In this document: piece after piece, positions 51,041 to 59,140 of the stretch
Numbering within the stretch: position 1 is the first letter of the stretch
Layout of the letters: each line of letters begins with the position of its first letter
Origin: Christiangramia salexigens
Lineage (GTDB): Bacteria > Bacteroidota > Bacteroidia > Flavobacteriales > Flavobacteriaceae
DNA length: 64,000 nucleotides
Direction of reading: 5' to 3'
Assembly: GCF_001889005.1 (NCBI RefSeq)
Contig: NZ_CP018153.1
Coordinates: forward strand, 840,501-904,500
Made by a program: the position numbers and the translations under genes
The notes under the pieces: model-generated
The model's input: only the letters and a program-made list of their open reading frames with translations
Database searches by the model: none
What the model was told of the DNA's origin: nothing

Positions 51041-53350
51041 ATGATAGCTAAACTAAACAGGCATCCAAAATTAAAATGGACACTCTTAATAAGTCTAATA
51101 TTAGGAGCCTTATTCCTGTTATTCTTCGCAAGTATTTATCTCGGCGTTTGGGGTAAATTGCCCGGCACCAGCGAACTTAAAGATCTTAAGCAAAACAAAG
51201 CGACCCAGATACTGGCCAGTAATGGAGGATTACTTGGTAAGTTTTATGTTTATGACAGGCAACCAATCGAGTTTTCTAAACTCCCTCCTCACTTAATTCA
51301 GGCATTGATAGCTACAGAGGATGTGAGGTTTTATGAACATGATGGTATAGATAACCGCAGTTTGTTACGGGTTTTTTTCAAAACGATTTTACTGCAGGAT
51401 GAATCAGCCGGAGGTGGTAGCACAATAAGTCTTCAATTAGCTAAGAATATTTATGGGAGAAAGGATTATGGTGAAATTGGGATTCTAGTCAATAAATTAC
51501 AGGAAGCCATCATAGCCAAAAGACTTGAGGATGTTTATACCAAAAATGAGATCATAGAACTATATTTTAATACCGTTCCTTTTAGTGATAACACCTATGG
51601 TATAGAAAGCGCCTCGCTGAAGTTCTTTAATAAACATACTTCAGAATTAAAGCTTGAAGAAGCAGCAGTTCTGGTAGGAATGCTAAAGGCTAGTCATTAT
51701 TATAATCCACGAATATTCCCGGAGCGCAGCAGATTAAGACGAGATGTGGTTCTAATGCAAATGGCTAAATATGGCTATTTAAGTATGGAAGAAGCTCAGG
51801 AGCTTAAGCTCAGGCCGTTGACCCTGAATTACAGAAATTACAGTCCTAATACCGGTCTTGCGCCATATTTCAGGGAACAGGTACGCAAAAGCCTGAGCAA
51901 AGTTCTGGATACCCTAAAGAACAAGGACGGCAAAAAATATAATATCTACCGTGATGGTCTAATTGTAAAAACTACCCTGGATTATAACATGCAACAGCTG
52001 GCTGAAGAAGCTATGCTGGACCATATGTCCAAACTTCAGGAAGCTCATGAAGCATCTTACGGCAAATATGCTCCCTGGAAAACGGACAAAAAGCTTATCA
52101 TGGACAAAATCAAAGCTTCAGACCGATATAAAAAACTACAATCTAAAGGATTAAGCCAGGCCGAAATACATGAGGAATTAGAGAAAACACGACCTACTGA
52201 AGTTTTTGAATACTCCGGAACGGAAACAAGAGAAATAAGTACGATAGACAGTATTGCTCACTATTTAAAATTCCTGAATTCAGGTTTGCTTGCTGTTAAC
52301 CCAGAAAATGGTGGCGTTAAAGCCTGGGTTGGCGGTGTTGATTTCAGATACTTCAAATATGATCATGTTTCTCAAAGTAAAAGGCAGGTTGGTTCTACGT
52401 TTAAACCCATAGTTTATACTGCAGCATTGGAAAATGGAATGGATCCATGTTCCTATTTTTCAGTTCGAGAGGTGACTTATGATAATGGCTGGACACCTTC
52501 AAATTCATCTTCCGAAGGTGATGATCCCGACATGAATTATAACCTAAAGACCGCATTGAGCAGATCTATGAATACCATTGCTGTTAAGGTTTTAATGGAA
52601 ACGGGCATAGGAAATGTTATTACCCAAGCCAAAAAAATGGGGATTAGTTCTGACCTCCCTGCTGTACCTTCTATTGCACTTGGGACTGCATCTTTAGGAC
52701 TTGATGAGTTAACCGAAGCTTATACCAGTTATGTGAATGATGGTTATTCTGCTAAGCCATATTTTATTACCCGTGTAGAGGATGCAGAAGGAAATCTTCT
52801 GGCTCAATTTAAACCAGAAATTGCCGAGCGCAAAGCTTTTTCTGAAACCAACAGACAGCTAATGCTTAATATGATGCAGGCTACTGTAAATGAAGGGACG
52901 GCTACAAGGCTAAGAACAACCTATGGCTTGCAAAATGATATTGCAGGAAAGACCGGAACCACTCAGGATAACAAGGATGGCTGGTTTGTAGGCATCACCC
53001 CTAACCTGGTTTGTGTAACCTGGGTTGGCTCAGATGATCATCGTATAGGTTTCCGAAATACTGCAATAGGCCAGGGAGCAAACTCTGCCCTCCCCATTTT
53101 CGCCAAGCTCTACGAAAAAATGAATTCCCAACCTGAGTTTAATAAGATCACTCAGGCAAGATTTGCACCACCTCCTTCAGATCTTCGAGAAATGGTGGAT
53201 TGCCCGCCAAGCGAACGCGATAACTTCCTTGAAAGATTATTCGGGTCTAAAAAAGACGATCATTCAGAAAGATCTAAACCTAAAAAGGAAAAGAAGAAAA
53301 AAGGATTCTTTCAGCGTTTATTCGGAAAAAAGAAGAACGACGACAATTAG
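51041..53350 (+). CDS. Class A penicillin-binding protein (PBP1a/1b type)
   Basis: A 769-residue bifunctional cell-wall polymerase. A membrane anchor (about 13-33) is followed by the GT51 transglycosylase domain (about 60-240) with the catalytic Glu in IATEDVRFYEHDG and the GGSTISLQLAKNIY and KNEIIELYFNT motifs. The transpeptidase domain (about 400-700) has SxxK as Ser452-Lys455 in GSTFKP, SxN in SRSMNT and KTG in AGKTGTTQDNKDGW. The C-terminal about 40 residues are Lys-rich. It acts in the periplasm on lipid II. Its stop overlaps the convergent helicase stop by 4 nt (53347-53350). Confidence 0.95.
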   Translation: MIAKLNRHPKLKWTLLISLILGALFLLFFASIYLGVWGKLPGTSELKDLKQNKATQILASNGGLLGKFYVYDRQPIEFSKLPPHLIQALIATEDVRFYEHDGIDNRSLLRVFFKTILLQDESAGGGSTISLQLAKNIYGRKDYGEIGILVNKLQEAIIAKRLEDVYTKNEIIELYFNTVPFSDNTYGIESASLKFFNKHTSELKLEEAAVLVGMLKASHYYNPRIFPERSRLRRDVVLMQMAKYGYLSMEEAQELKLRPLTLNYRNYSPNTGLAPYFREQVRKSLSKVLDTLKNKDGKKYNIYRDGLIVKTTLDYNMQQLAEEAMLDHMSKLQEAHEASYGKYAPWKTDKKLIMDKIKASDRYKKLQSKGLSQAEIHEELEKTRPTEVFEYSGTETREISTIDSIAHYLKFLNSGLLAVNPENGGVKAWVGGVDFRYFKYDHVSQSKRQVGSTFKPIVYTAALENGMDPCSYFSVREVTYDNGWTPSNSSSEGDDPDMNYNLKTALSRSMNTIAVKVLMETGIGNVITQAKKMGISSDLPAVPSIALGTASLGLDELTEAYTSYVNDGYSAKPYFITRVEDAEGNLLAQFKPEIAERKAFSETNRQLMLNMMQATVNEGTATRLRTTYGLQNDIAGKTGTTQDNKDGWFVGITPNLVCVTWVGSDDHRIGFRNTAIGQGANSALPIFAKLYEKMNSQPEFNKITQARFAPPPSDLREMVDCPPSERDNFLERLFGSKKDDHSERSKPKKEKKKKGFFQRLFGKKKNDDN

Positions 53351-54861
53351 AATTCTTTATTGATCTGCATTCTTAATTTCCTTGAATAATCTTCTTCGAG
53401 CCAGTCTCTGTAGTTTTTGGTGCTCTTACTAATACAGTAAGAATATTGTTTGATTCTAGAAGAGATATCATCCTTAAGTTCTTTTGCCAGAATTCTCGCG
53501 TCAAAAACATCCTCACTGTTTTCCACGCACATTTTTACGTGTTGCTCCATGGACCATTCAAGAACCGCTTTAGATTTTAATCCGCGTTTAATAACGTCAT
53601 CATAAGCAGCTTCAATATCAAAACTCACATCTTCAGTATTCGAAAATTTCTCTCTTATTTCCGGAGGCATTTGATATTGAAAATCACGCTCAATATCTTC
53701 ATCACTTAACAGATTCTCAAAATAGAAGTCCGGCGAACGAAAAATCTGTTTCCAGTCTACAGGAGCACTCCAGTGACCAAATCTGGCAAGGTTGTTACCC
53801 AGATCTATTACCGTAAATTCGTTCTTATCCTTTAAAACACGGGATCCCCTACCTATCATTTGGAAATACAGAGTTAAGGATTTCGTTGCTCTGTTAAGAA
53901 CAATGGTTTCTACAGTTGGTTCATCAAAACCGGTAGTAAGAATACTCACAGAAGTTACAATCGCATCTGGAGTATGCTTAAACCATTTCAATATGTCTTT
54001 TCGGTCTTGCTTACTGGTCGTGTTATCCAAATGACGAATTGGAAGTCCGGCATTTTTAAAGGTATAATAAACTTCTATTGAGGTGTTTATACCATTGTTG
54101 AAAATAAGTGTCTTTTTTCCGCGGGACCTCTCATAGTACGCATTCAACAGCTTTTCCTGCATACTGTAATTAGAGTACAGTTCTTCTGAAGACTTCACGG
54201 TGTAATCACCATTCATACCAACTTTAAGGTTAGTAAGCCCTACATTATAGCTGTAGATATTAGCTCTGGCAAGAAAGCCTTTCTCAATTAGTGATGAGAT
54301 AGAATCCCCTACGATAAGTTCACGATAATTATCCTTCATAGGAAGTTTAATATTAGAACTTAGAGGGGTAGCGGTAACACCAAGAATAAAGCATTTTTCA
54401 AAAAACTTGAATAGCTTTCTAAAAGAGTTATAATGCGCCTCATCGATGATAATTAGACCAATATCATTGATCTTAAGCTTCTCGTCATTAAGACGGTTAT
54501 TCAGGGTCTCTACCATGGCTACAAAGCACATGTAATCATCCTGATCTGGCAGTTCCTTAACTTTACTGTTTATGATCTTATTACGTACCCCAAAGCCGGA
54601 AAGCATTTTCGAGGTTTGTTTACACAGTTCTATCCTGTGAGTTAATATAAGAACCTTCTTATTCGTTCTTTGAATATATTCCCTCGTCATTTGGGAGAAA
54701 ATAACGGTTTTACCCCCGCCTGTTGGTAATTGATAAAGAAGATTATACTTCTCTGGATGTTCATCAATTATTGCAAATATCTTATCAATATCCTTTTGCT
54801 GATAATCATAGAGTTGCTTGTCTACCTTCTTTTTTTCTATACCAAATGTTTCTTGCGCCAT
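53347..54861 (-). CDS. Superfamily 2 DEAD/DEAH helicase
   Basis: A 504-residue helicase. Walker A QLPTGGGKTVIFS (Gly48-Thr52), motif Ia ILTHRIELCKQT, DEAH at about 140 in IIIDEAHYN, motif III GVTATPL, and motif VI QMIGRGSRV are all present. The C-terminal about 120 residues are unique. It resembles type III restriction helicase-like and RadD/YejH-like SF2 ATPases, probably in DNA repair or recombination. No methylase or endonuclease gene is near, so it is not a restriction subunit by context. It has a very good promoter. The stop overlaps the PBP gene end. Confidence 0.9.
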   Translation of the reverse strand: MAQETFGIEKKKVDKQLYDYQQKDIDKIFAIIDEHPEKYNLLYQLPTGGGKTVIFSQMTREYIQRTNKKVLILTHRIELCKQTSKMLSGFGVRNKIINSKVKELPDQDDYMCFVAMVETLNNRLNDEKLKINDIGLIIIDEAHYNSFRKLFKFFEKCFILGVTATPLSSNIKLPMKDNYRELIVGDSISSLIEKGFLARANIYSYNVGLTNLKVGMNGDYTVKSSEELYSNYSMQEKLLNAYYERSRGKKTLIFNNGINTSIEVYYTFKNAGLPIRHLDNTTSKQDRKDILKWFKHTPDAIVTSVSILTTGFDEPTVETIVLNRATKSLTLYFQMIGRGSRVLKDKNEFTVIDLGNNLARFGHWSAPVDWKQIFRSPDFYFENLLSDEDIERDFQYQMPPEIREKFSNTEDVSFDIEAAYDDVIKRGLKSKAVLEWSMEQHVKMCVENSEDVFDARILAKELKDDISSRIKQYSYCISKSTKNYRDWLEEDYSRKLRMQINKEF

Positions 54862-54888
54862 AAATTCCTATATAAGTAAGCAATTTTG

Positions 54889-54921
54889 CAAAAATAAAGC
54901 TTTTCTCAGCTTTACTCCAAA
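54889..54921 (-). promoter_or_regulatory. Bacteroidota promoter of the helicase gene
   Basis: On the minus strand TTTG (54921-54918) is followed after 21 nt by TATTTTTG (54896-54889), a full match to TTTG / TANNTTTG. The start site would be near 54882, about 20 nt before the ATG at 54861. Confidence 0.65.
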
Positions 54922-55078
54922 ATTTAAAGAGGAATATAGCCTGTTAAATAAGATTTTTGAAATTAAAATTTATGTTAACTTTGTTATTCATCTCGTCCCA
55001 AAATGTTCTTTAATTAATACTAAGAACTCACTTTAGCAACCCCCGGTATTTTTTTTTGAACTTTAAATAGTCGGAACC

Positions 55079-55792
55079 TTGGTGCCAAATAACTCATTGT
55101 TTGATAAGTATAAAACTATCCTAACCAGAAGTGACCTTTTTCATGACCTTTCGGGGAATGAATGGCAGGAACTATTGTGCAATTTTCATGAGGAAGAATG
55201 GCCTAAAAATTCATGTTTCATCAATTATCAAAAATTCCTCTTTCACTTTTATATTATAGTATCGGGAAGGATAAAGATGTATCAGTCTGATGAATTAAGT
55301 GAAAAGGAACACACCTTATTTCTTTTGAAAAAAGGAGATGTTTTCGATTTGTTCTGCCTTCTGGATGGGAGTAAACATATGGTTTATTATGAATGTCTGG
55401 ACGATACGATGGTACTCGCAGCGCCTATGGAGTTTATAAGGGAATGGCTTAAAAAGAACCCTTCCAGATATCACACTTTCCTTACTTATGCCGGCAAAAT
55501 GATGCGCACCCTGGAAAACAATGTATCTCAATTAATTTTCACCGATATTTCTACCCGGCTTTTAAAGTTACTACTGAGTAACGTAAACTACGATTCAAAA
55601 AAATTGGAGGTGATCAACGATCTTCCCAATAAGGAGATCGCCAATTTAATAGGATCTACAAGAGCAGTAGTTAACAGGCACATTCAGAAATTAAAGCGCA
55701 ATGGATCCATCAAAGTTTCCAGAAATCAAATGGAAATAAAGGATATTTCAATTCTACTCCGCGAGCTTAACAATCAGCAAAAAAAGTTTTAA
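55079..55792 (+). CDS. Crp/Fnr-family transcriptional regulator
   Basis: A 237-residue regulator. The N-terminal cyclic-nucleotide-binding-like jelly roll covers about 15-135 (FHFYIIVSGRIKMYQSDE, LFLLKKGDVFDLFCLLDG), and a dimer helix about 135-160. A winged HTH at about 165-225 has NKEIANLIGSTRAVVNRHIQKLKRNGSIKVS as recognition unit. Typical phosphate-cassette residues for cAMP (RSE-A) are absent, and no Fe-S Cys set is seen, so the effector is unknown. The start is TTG (55079) or GTG (55082); an in-frame stop at 55064 limits other options. TAACTTTG at 54976 is a perfect -7 box. Targets are unknown. Confidence 0.88.
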   Translation: MVPNNSLFDKYKTILTRSDLFHDLSGNEWQELLCNFHEEEWPKNSCFINYQKFLFHFYIIVSGRIKMYQSDELSEKEHTLFLLKKGDVFDLFCLLDGSKHMVYYECLDDTMVLAAPMEFIREWLKKNPSRYHTFLTYAGKMMRTLENNVSQLIFTDISTRLLKLLLSNVNYDSKKLEVINDLPNKEIANLIGSTRAVVNRHIQKLKRNGSIKVSRNQMEIKDISILLRELNNQQKKF

Positions 55793-55894
55793 AATCTTCC
55801 CTTGTGCTACTTAAGTAGTTCATGCTGAGATAGATTAGAGTTAAATTAGCCTTAATTAACAAATCATTTATTCATCAATTAAAATTTTTACATC

Positions 55895-56455
55895 ATGAAA
55901 AAGTTCATTCTTTTAATTTTGGTAGCAGGATGGGTGCTTAATTCTTATTCACAAGAAGTGATCCACCTGGAAGAAGCAGAAGTTACTTTCACACCATCGG
56001 CAAAAATCATTCTTAATGATCTGGCAGACGGTAGAGTAATTGTTAAAGAAAATTATGCCCGACAATTTGAGAGCAATGCGATTAAATTCCTAGTCGAGAA
56101 TTTTGATATTTATGGCTTTATGCGAGCCAACAAATCAGGTGATTTCGATGAGTACCTTGTAACTGTAAAAAGTAAAAAAGGTTATCTAAGAGCAAACTAT
56201 GATAGTGACGGATCATTAGTTTCAACCTTCCAAAAATTCAAAAATATTCCATTACCTAAAAGTATAAGGGATCAGGTATTCGCAAGTTATAATACCTGGG
56301 AATTGACTAATACAGCATATATCGCAAAAAGTCAGGGAACTCAAATAGACGACGAAAAATATATTGTGACCTTAAGAAAAGGTAATATGAAAGAAAAAAT
56401 TAAAATAAGTCCGGATAAAGTTACCGGAACCGGTGTCGCATCAATCGAAAAATAA
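55895..56455 (+). CDS. Hypothetical secreted protein
   Basis: A 186-residue exported protein with a signal peptide (about 1-20, LNSYSQ). The body is alpha/beta with repeated PepSY-like features: VKENYARQFESNAIKFLVENFD then strands YLVTVKSKKGYLRANYDSDGSLVSTFQKFKN, and later IPLPKSIRDQVFASYNTWELTNTAYIAKSQG, TQIDDEKYIVTLRKGNMKEKIKISPD. The DSDGSLVSTFQKFKNIPLP element resembles PepSY/DUF2874 proteins, but I would not assign it firmly. Periplasmic or surface location. It lies 102 nt after the Crp-type regulator and is followed by an unusual structured element. Confidence 0.7.
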   Translation: MKKFILLILVAGWVLNSYSQEVIHLEEAEVTFTPSAKIILNDLADGRVIVKENYARQFESNAIKFLVENFDIYGFMRANKSGDFDEYLVTVKSKKGYLRANYDSDGSLVSTFQKFKNIPLPKSIRDQVFASYNTWELTNTAYIAKSQGTQIDDEKYIVTLRKGNMKEKIKISPDKVTGTGVASIEK

Positions 56456-56466
56456 TTTGTAATAGG

Positions 56467-56591
56467 GCTGTTTGAAAATTTAGCGTTTATCTAATTCTTA
56501 ATTTAGATACATAGTTAAAACGTAGTAGTTAAAAAGAATGATCTCTCTTAGATCATACATCACAAAGTTAACGCTCGAATTTTCAAACAGC
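56467..56591. other. Structured three-way-junction element with T-run end
   Basis: Two distant arms are complementary: GCTGTTTGAAAATT (56467-56480) with AATTTTCAAACAGC (56578-56591), followed inwards by AGCGTT (56482-56487) with AACGCT (56570-56575). Between them lie two further hairpins: TATCTAA/TTAGATA (56488-56494, 56503-56509) and ATGATCT/AGATCAT (56538-56544, 56550-56556). A T run (56592 onward) follows. It is about 12 nt after the secreted-protein gene and just before the cysM stop (56598). It could be a composite terminator, a small RNA or a mobile mini-element. Not a known class that I recognise. Confidence 0.6.
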
Positions 56592-56597
56592 TTTTTT

Positions 56598-57482
56598 TTA
56601 TGCAAATAGGTCTGACGACAAATAACGATCTCCCCTATCACAAACGATACTCACCACCAACCCACTTTCAAGTTCATTACAAAGTCTAACTGCTGCAGCA
56701 GCAGCTCCTCCACTACTCATTCCTGCAAAGATACCTTCCTCCTCAGCTAATCTTCTTGTCATTTCTTCAGCTTCCTTTTGGCTTACTTCTAAAACCCTAT
56801 CTACCTTTTTAGGGTTAAATATTTTTGGCAAGTAGGCTTCTGGCCATTTTCTAATTCCGGGAATTCGTGAATCATCTGTGGGCTGTACCCCTATGATCTG
56901 AATCTCATTATTCTTTTCTTTTAAGAATGTACTGGTTCCCATAATCGTCCCGGTAGTTCCCATCGAAGAAACAAAATGCGTGATATTATTATTCGTGTCA
57001 TTCCAGATCTCAGGACCTGTAGTTTTATAATGTGCTTTCCAGTTATCATTATTTCCAAACTGATTAAGCATAAAGTAATCCCCTGTTTTAGCCTTATCTT
57101 CAGCATAATCTCTGGAACCTTCTATTCCTCCATCAGCATCGGTTAAAGTAACCTTTGCACCGTAAGCTCTCATCGTCTGAACCCTTTCTATAGTAGAATT
57201 TTCTGGCATTACCAGCTCTATCTCTAGTCCGAAGATTCCCGCTATCATAGCCAGTGCGATCCCTGTATTCCCGCTGGTAGCTTCAATAAGTCGGGTCTTA
57301 TTATTAATATCTCCTCTGTCCAGAGCGCTTTTAATCATATTAAAAGCGGCACGATCCTTTACACTTCCGCCAGGGTTCTGACCTTCTAATTTAAAGTACA
57401 GCTCTACATTTGGGTTTTCAACTAAACGTTTAGCCTTTACTAGTGGCGTATTCCCTACAATATCTAAAATAGAATCATTCAT
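56598..57482 (-). CDS. cysM: Cysteine synthase B (O-acetylserine sulfhydrylase)
   Basis: A 294-residue PLP enzyme of the CysK/CysM family. The cofactor Lys is Lys42 in NPGGSVKDRAA; the substrate loop SGNTGIALA, the glycine-rich phosphate-binding GTTGTIMG and the C-terminal GIFAGMSSGGAA are in place. Length and the NPGGSVKDR context suit CysM. It makes cysteine from O-acetylserine and sulfide or thiosulfate. The start is 3 nt after the cysE stop, so the two are an operon. Its stop is next to the three-way-junction element. Confidence 0.92.
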   Translation of the reverse strand: MNDSILDIVGNTPLVKAKRLVENPNVELYFKLEGQNPGGSVKDRAAFNMIKSALDRGDINNKTRLIEATSGNTGIALAMIAGIFGLEIELVMPENSTIERVQTMRAYGAKVTLTDADGGIEGSRDYAEDKAKTGDYFMLNQFGNNDNWKAHYKTTGPEIWNDTNNNITHFVSSMGTTGTIMGTSTFLKEKNNEIQIIGVQPTDDSRIPGIRKWPEAYLPKIFNPKKVDRVLEVSQKEAEEMTRRLAEEEGIFAGMSSGGAAAAAVRLCNELESGLVVSIVCDRGDRYLSSDLFA

Positions 57483-57485
57483 CTC

Positions 57486-58271
57486 TTAAGTGTATTTCTT
57501 TATATTGATTTGAGGCTTATGGGAGACCATGCTATTTTCAGGAACAGATTCGGTTAACCAAACATTTCCCCCAATTATGGAATACTTTCCTATTGTTGTT
57601 TCCCCGCCTAAAATGGTGGCATTAGCATAAATAGTTACATTATTCTCTATGGTAGGATGCCTTTTAATATTACGCAGGGTTCGATCCACGGTTAAGGCAC
57701 CCAAGGTTACACCCTGATATATTTTTACATTATCCTTTATCACGGCCGTCTCCCCTATCACTACACCGGTAGCGTGATCTATAAAAAATGAGTCTCCTAT
57801 TTTAGCCCCGGGATTAATATCTGTTCCGGTTAGACTATGAGCACATTCTGCCATAAGTCTTGGAACCAGTGGTAATCCAAATTTGTAGAATTCGTGGCTC
57901 AGTCTGTAAACTGCAATCGCAAAAAATCCGGGATAAGACAGATAGACTTCCTCTACTGAATTGGCAGCAGGATCATTTTTTGAAATAGCAAGGGCATCTA
58001 AATTCAGTTTCTCGAGGATGGTTGGAAGTTTATGTACATAATCCTTCCAGATATCCTGACATGGTGAACCCGGTTCCCAACAAACCAGCTTGGCAAGAAC
58101 TTCAAAGTCCATCCCCAGTTCCATTAGATTATCCTTTACCGGAGTTTGCTTATCAAAAAGCGTGTAAAATAATTTATGTGTAAAAGCTTCGGTTTTTTCC
58201 TTAATACTAAAATTAAGGTTTGGAAGATTTTTTTGATCTTCGATCTGCTTTATAATCTCTTCAATTTTCAT
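57486..58271 (-). CDS. cysE: Serine O-acetyltransferase (EpsC/CysE type)
   Basis: About 261 residues. The start is set at the ATG at 58271 ([13 protein letters not shown]), because the promoter puts transcription start near 58286; an ATG at 58280 adds three residues. The N-terminal helical domain (about 1-140) precedes the left-handed beta-helix of hexapeptide repeats, [36 protein letters not shown], with catalytic His in [11 protein letters not shown] and Asp in [12 protein letters not shown]. It makes O-acetylserine for the cysM product. The C-terminus ends NIKKYT and lacks the typical feedback tail. First gene of the cysE-cysM operon. Confidence 0.9.
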   Translation of the reverse strand: MKIEEIIKQIEDQKNLPNLNFSIKEKTEAFTHKLFYTLFDKQTPVKDNLMELGMDFEVLAKLVCWEPGSPCQDIWKDYVHKLPTILEKLNLDALAISKNDPAANSVEEVYLSYPGFFAIAVYRLSHEFYKFGLPLVPRLMAECAHSLTGTDINPGAKIGDSFFIDHATGVVIGETAVIKDNVKIYQGVTLGALTVDRTLRNIKRHPTIENNVTIYANATILGGETTIGKYSIIGGNVWLTESVPENSMVSHKPQINIKKYT

Positions 58272-58291
58272 AGCTGACATTTATAGTCTTT

Positions 58292-58299
58292 CAAATTTA
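58292..58299 (-). promoter_or_regulatory. -7 box of the cysE-cysM operon
   Basis: TAAATTTG on the minus strand matches TANNTTTG exactly. A TTTT run lies about 20 nt upstream in place of TTTG. The start site would be about 58286, about 15 nt before the ATG at 58271. Confidence 0.5.
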
Positions 58300-58376
58300 C
58301 TCAATTTGAATTGTCCTTAAAAATCAACAAAAATAGAATCTGTTTTAGCTTAAAAATTAGATAACGAGTTAAACTT

Positions 58377-58404
58377 TTGCCAATGAAAAAACAAGCTGTA
58401 TAAT
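58377..58404 (+). promoter_or_regulatory. Candidate promoter of the Lys-rich microprotein gene
   Basis: TTTTG (TTG at 58377-58379) and TATAAT (58399-58404) are 19 nt apart. The first fits the Bacteroidota -33 box; TATAATCC fits TANNTTTG only partly. The start site would be near 58411, about 33 nt before the ATG. Confidence 0.4.
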
Positions 58405-58443
58405 CCTGAAGTAAATTAGGTTATAATTTAATACGTAAAAAAA

Positions 58444-58527
58444 ATGGCACAAGAAAAAAAATCAACAAAAGAGCAAAAAAGCCCGCAAAAGCAGGCTCCA
58501 AAGCAACCAAGCAAACCTAAAAAGTAA
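58444..58527 (+). CDS. Lys/Gln/Pro-rich microprotein (27 residues)
   Basis: A 27-codon frame from ATG 58444 to TAA 58525-58527, reading MAQEKKSTKEQKSPQKQAPK... and ending QPSKPKK. It has 10 Lys, six Gln and four Pro, no hydrophobic core, and would be highly basic and disordered. It stands alone with a promoter-like pair upstream and a clear terminator 30 nt downstream, so it is probably real. Similar tiny Lys-rich proteins are annotated as hypothetical in this family. RNA or ribosome association would fit but is inference. Confidence 0.6.
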   Translation: MAQEKKSTKEQKSPQKQAPKQPSKPKK

Positions 58528-58554
58528 TTTTTTTAGCCTAAGCTTAAATCTATT

Positions 58555-58590
58555 CAGGCCACCTCAAAAGGGTGGCTTTATTATTTATTT
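58555..58590 (+). terminator. Intrinsic terminator of the microprotein gene
   Basis: GCCACC (58558-58563) pairs with GGTGGC (58571-58576) over a 7-nt loop, followed by T-rich sequence. Confidence 0.8.
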
Positions 58591-58627
58591 TTTTAAATGT
58601 TTTGATACCTAGAATTGCTTTTTTTAA

Positions 58628-59140
58628 TTACAAAAACTGATCATTAATCCGCTCAAATAGGTAAGAATTAGACCAGTTCTGGGAAACGGCTTCAGCATTA
58701 ATCTTTTGAATGCGATTTAGAAATTCAGGTAATATTCCTTGCTCTATCACATAATTAACAGCCTGCTCCTGCGACTTGAAAATACTTTTTTCAAAAGCTT
58801 CGGTAATATTGTCTTTATCTGCAGAGAAAGTTTGGGCGATCTCTACATTATAGAACATAAGATCTGCCAGGGAATGCGGTTCCATCTCCAGTTTTTTGAA
58901 ATGCTTGATGTATTTATGAGCCACAGATCTACGGGCCTTGGCTTTTCTTTTATTAGGAGGAAAATATTCTTTAGATATTTTGAATTTAGCCTCATTTACG
59001 AGTTTTTCTTCGTTTGGATTAAATACGAAATTGTAAAAAACCTTAACGTCCTCAAATCTGTTATAAAGGTCCATGATCTGTTCTTCTAGATCTTCTTTCT
59101 CCAAAGATTTTATGTACTTTTTAAAAGCACGCTTACTCAT
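58628..59140 (-). CDS. DUF6155-type hypothetical protein
   Basis: A 170-residue, mostly helical, basic protein resembling DUF6155. The N-terminus MSKRAFKKYIKSLEKEDLEEQIMDLYNRFEDVKVFYNFVFNP is a known start for this family, followed by KISKEYFPPNKRKAKARRSVAHKYIKHFKKL and a second helical half. It is cytoplasmic with no membrane segments or catalytic motif. Its start overlaps the FUSC gene stop by 8 nt, so it is translationally coupled to that membrane protein. Function unknown. Confidence 0.75.
   Translation of the reverse strand: MSKRAFKKYIKSLEKEDLEEQIMDLYNRFEDVKVFYNFVFNPNEEKLVNEAKFKISKEYFPPNKRKAKARRSVAHKYIKHFKKLEMEPHSLADLMFYNVEIAQTFSADKDNITEAFEKSIFKSQEQAVNYVIEQGILPEFLNRIQKINAEAVSQNWSNSYLFERINDQFL

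Noticed and set aside
53347..54861. Restriction-modification helicase subunit
   Set aside because: No methylase, nuclease or specificity gene is adjacent; flanking genes are a PBP and a Crp-type regulator.
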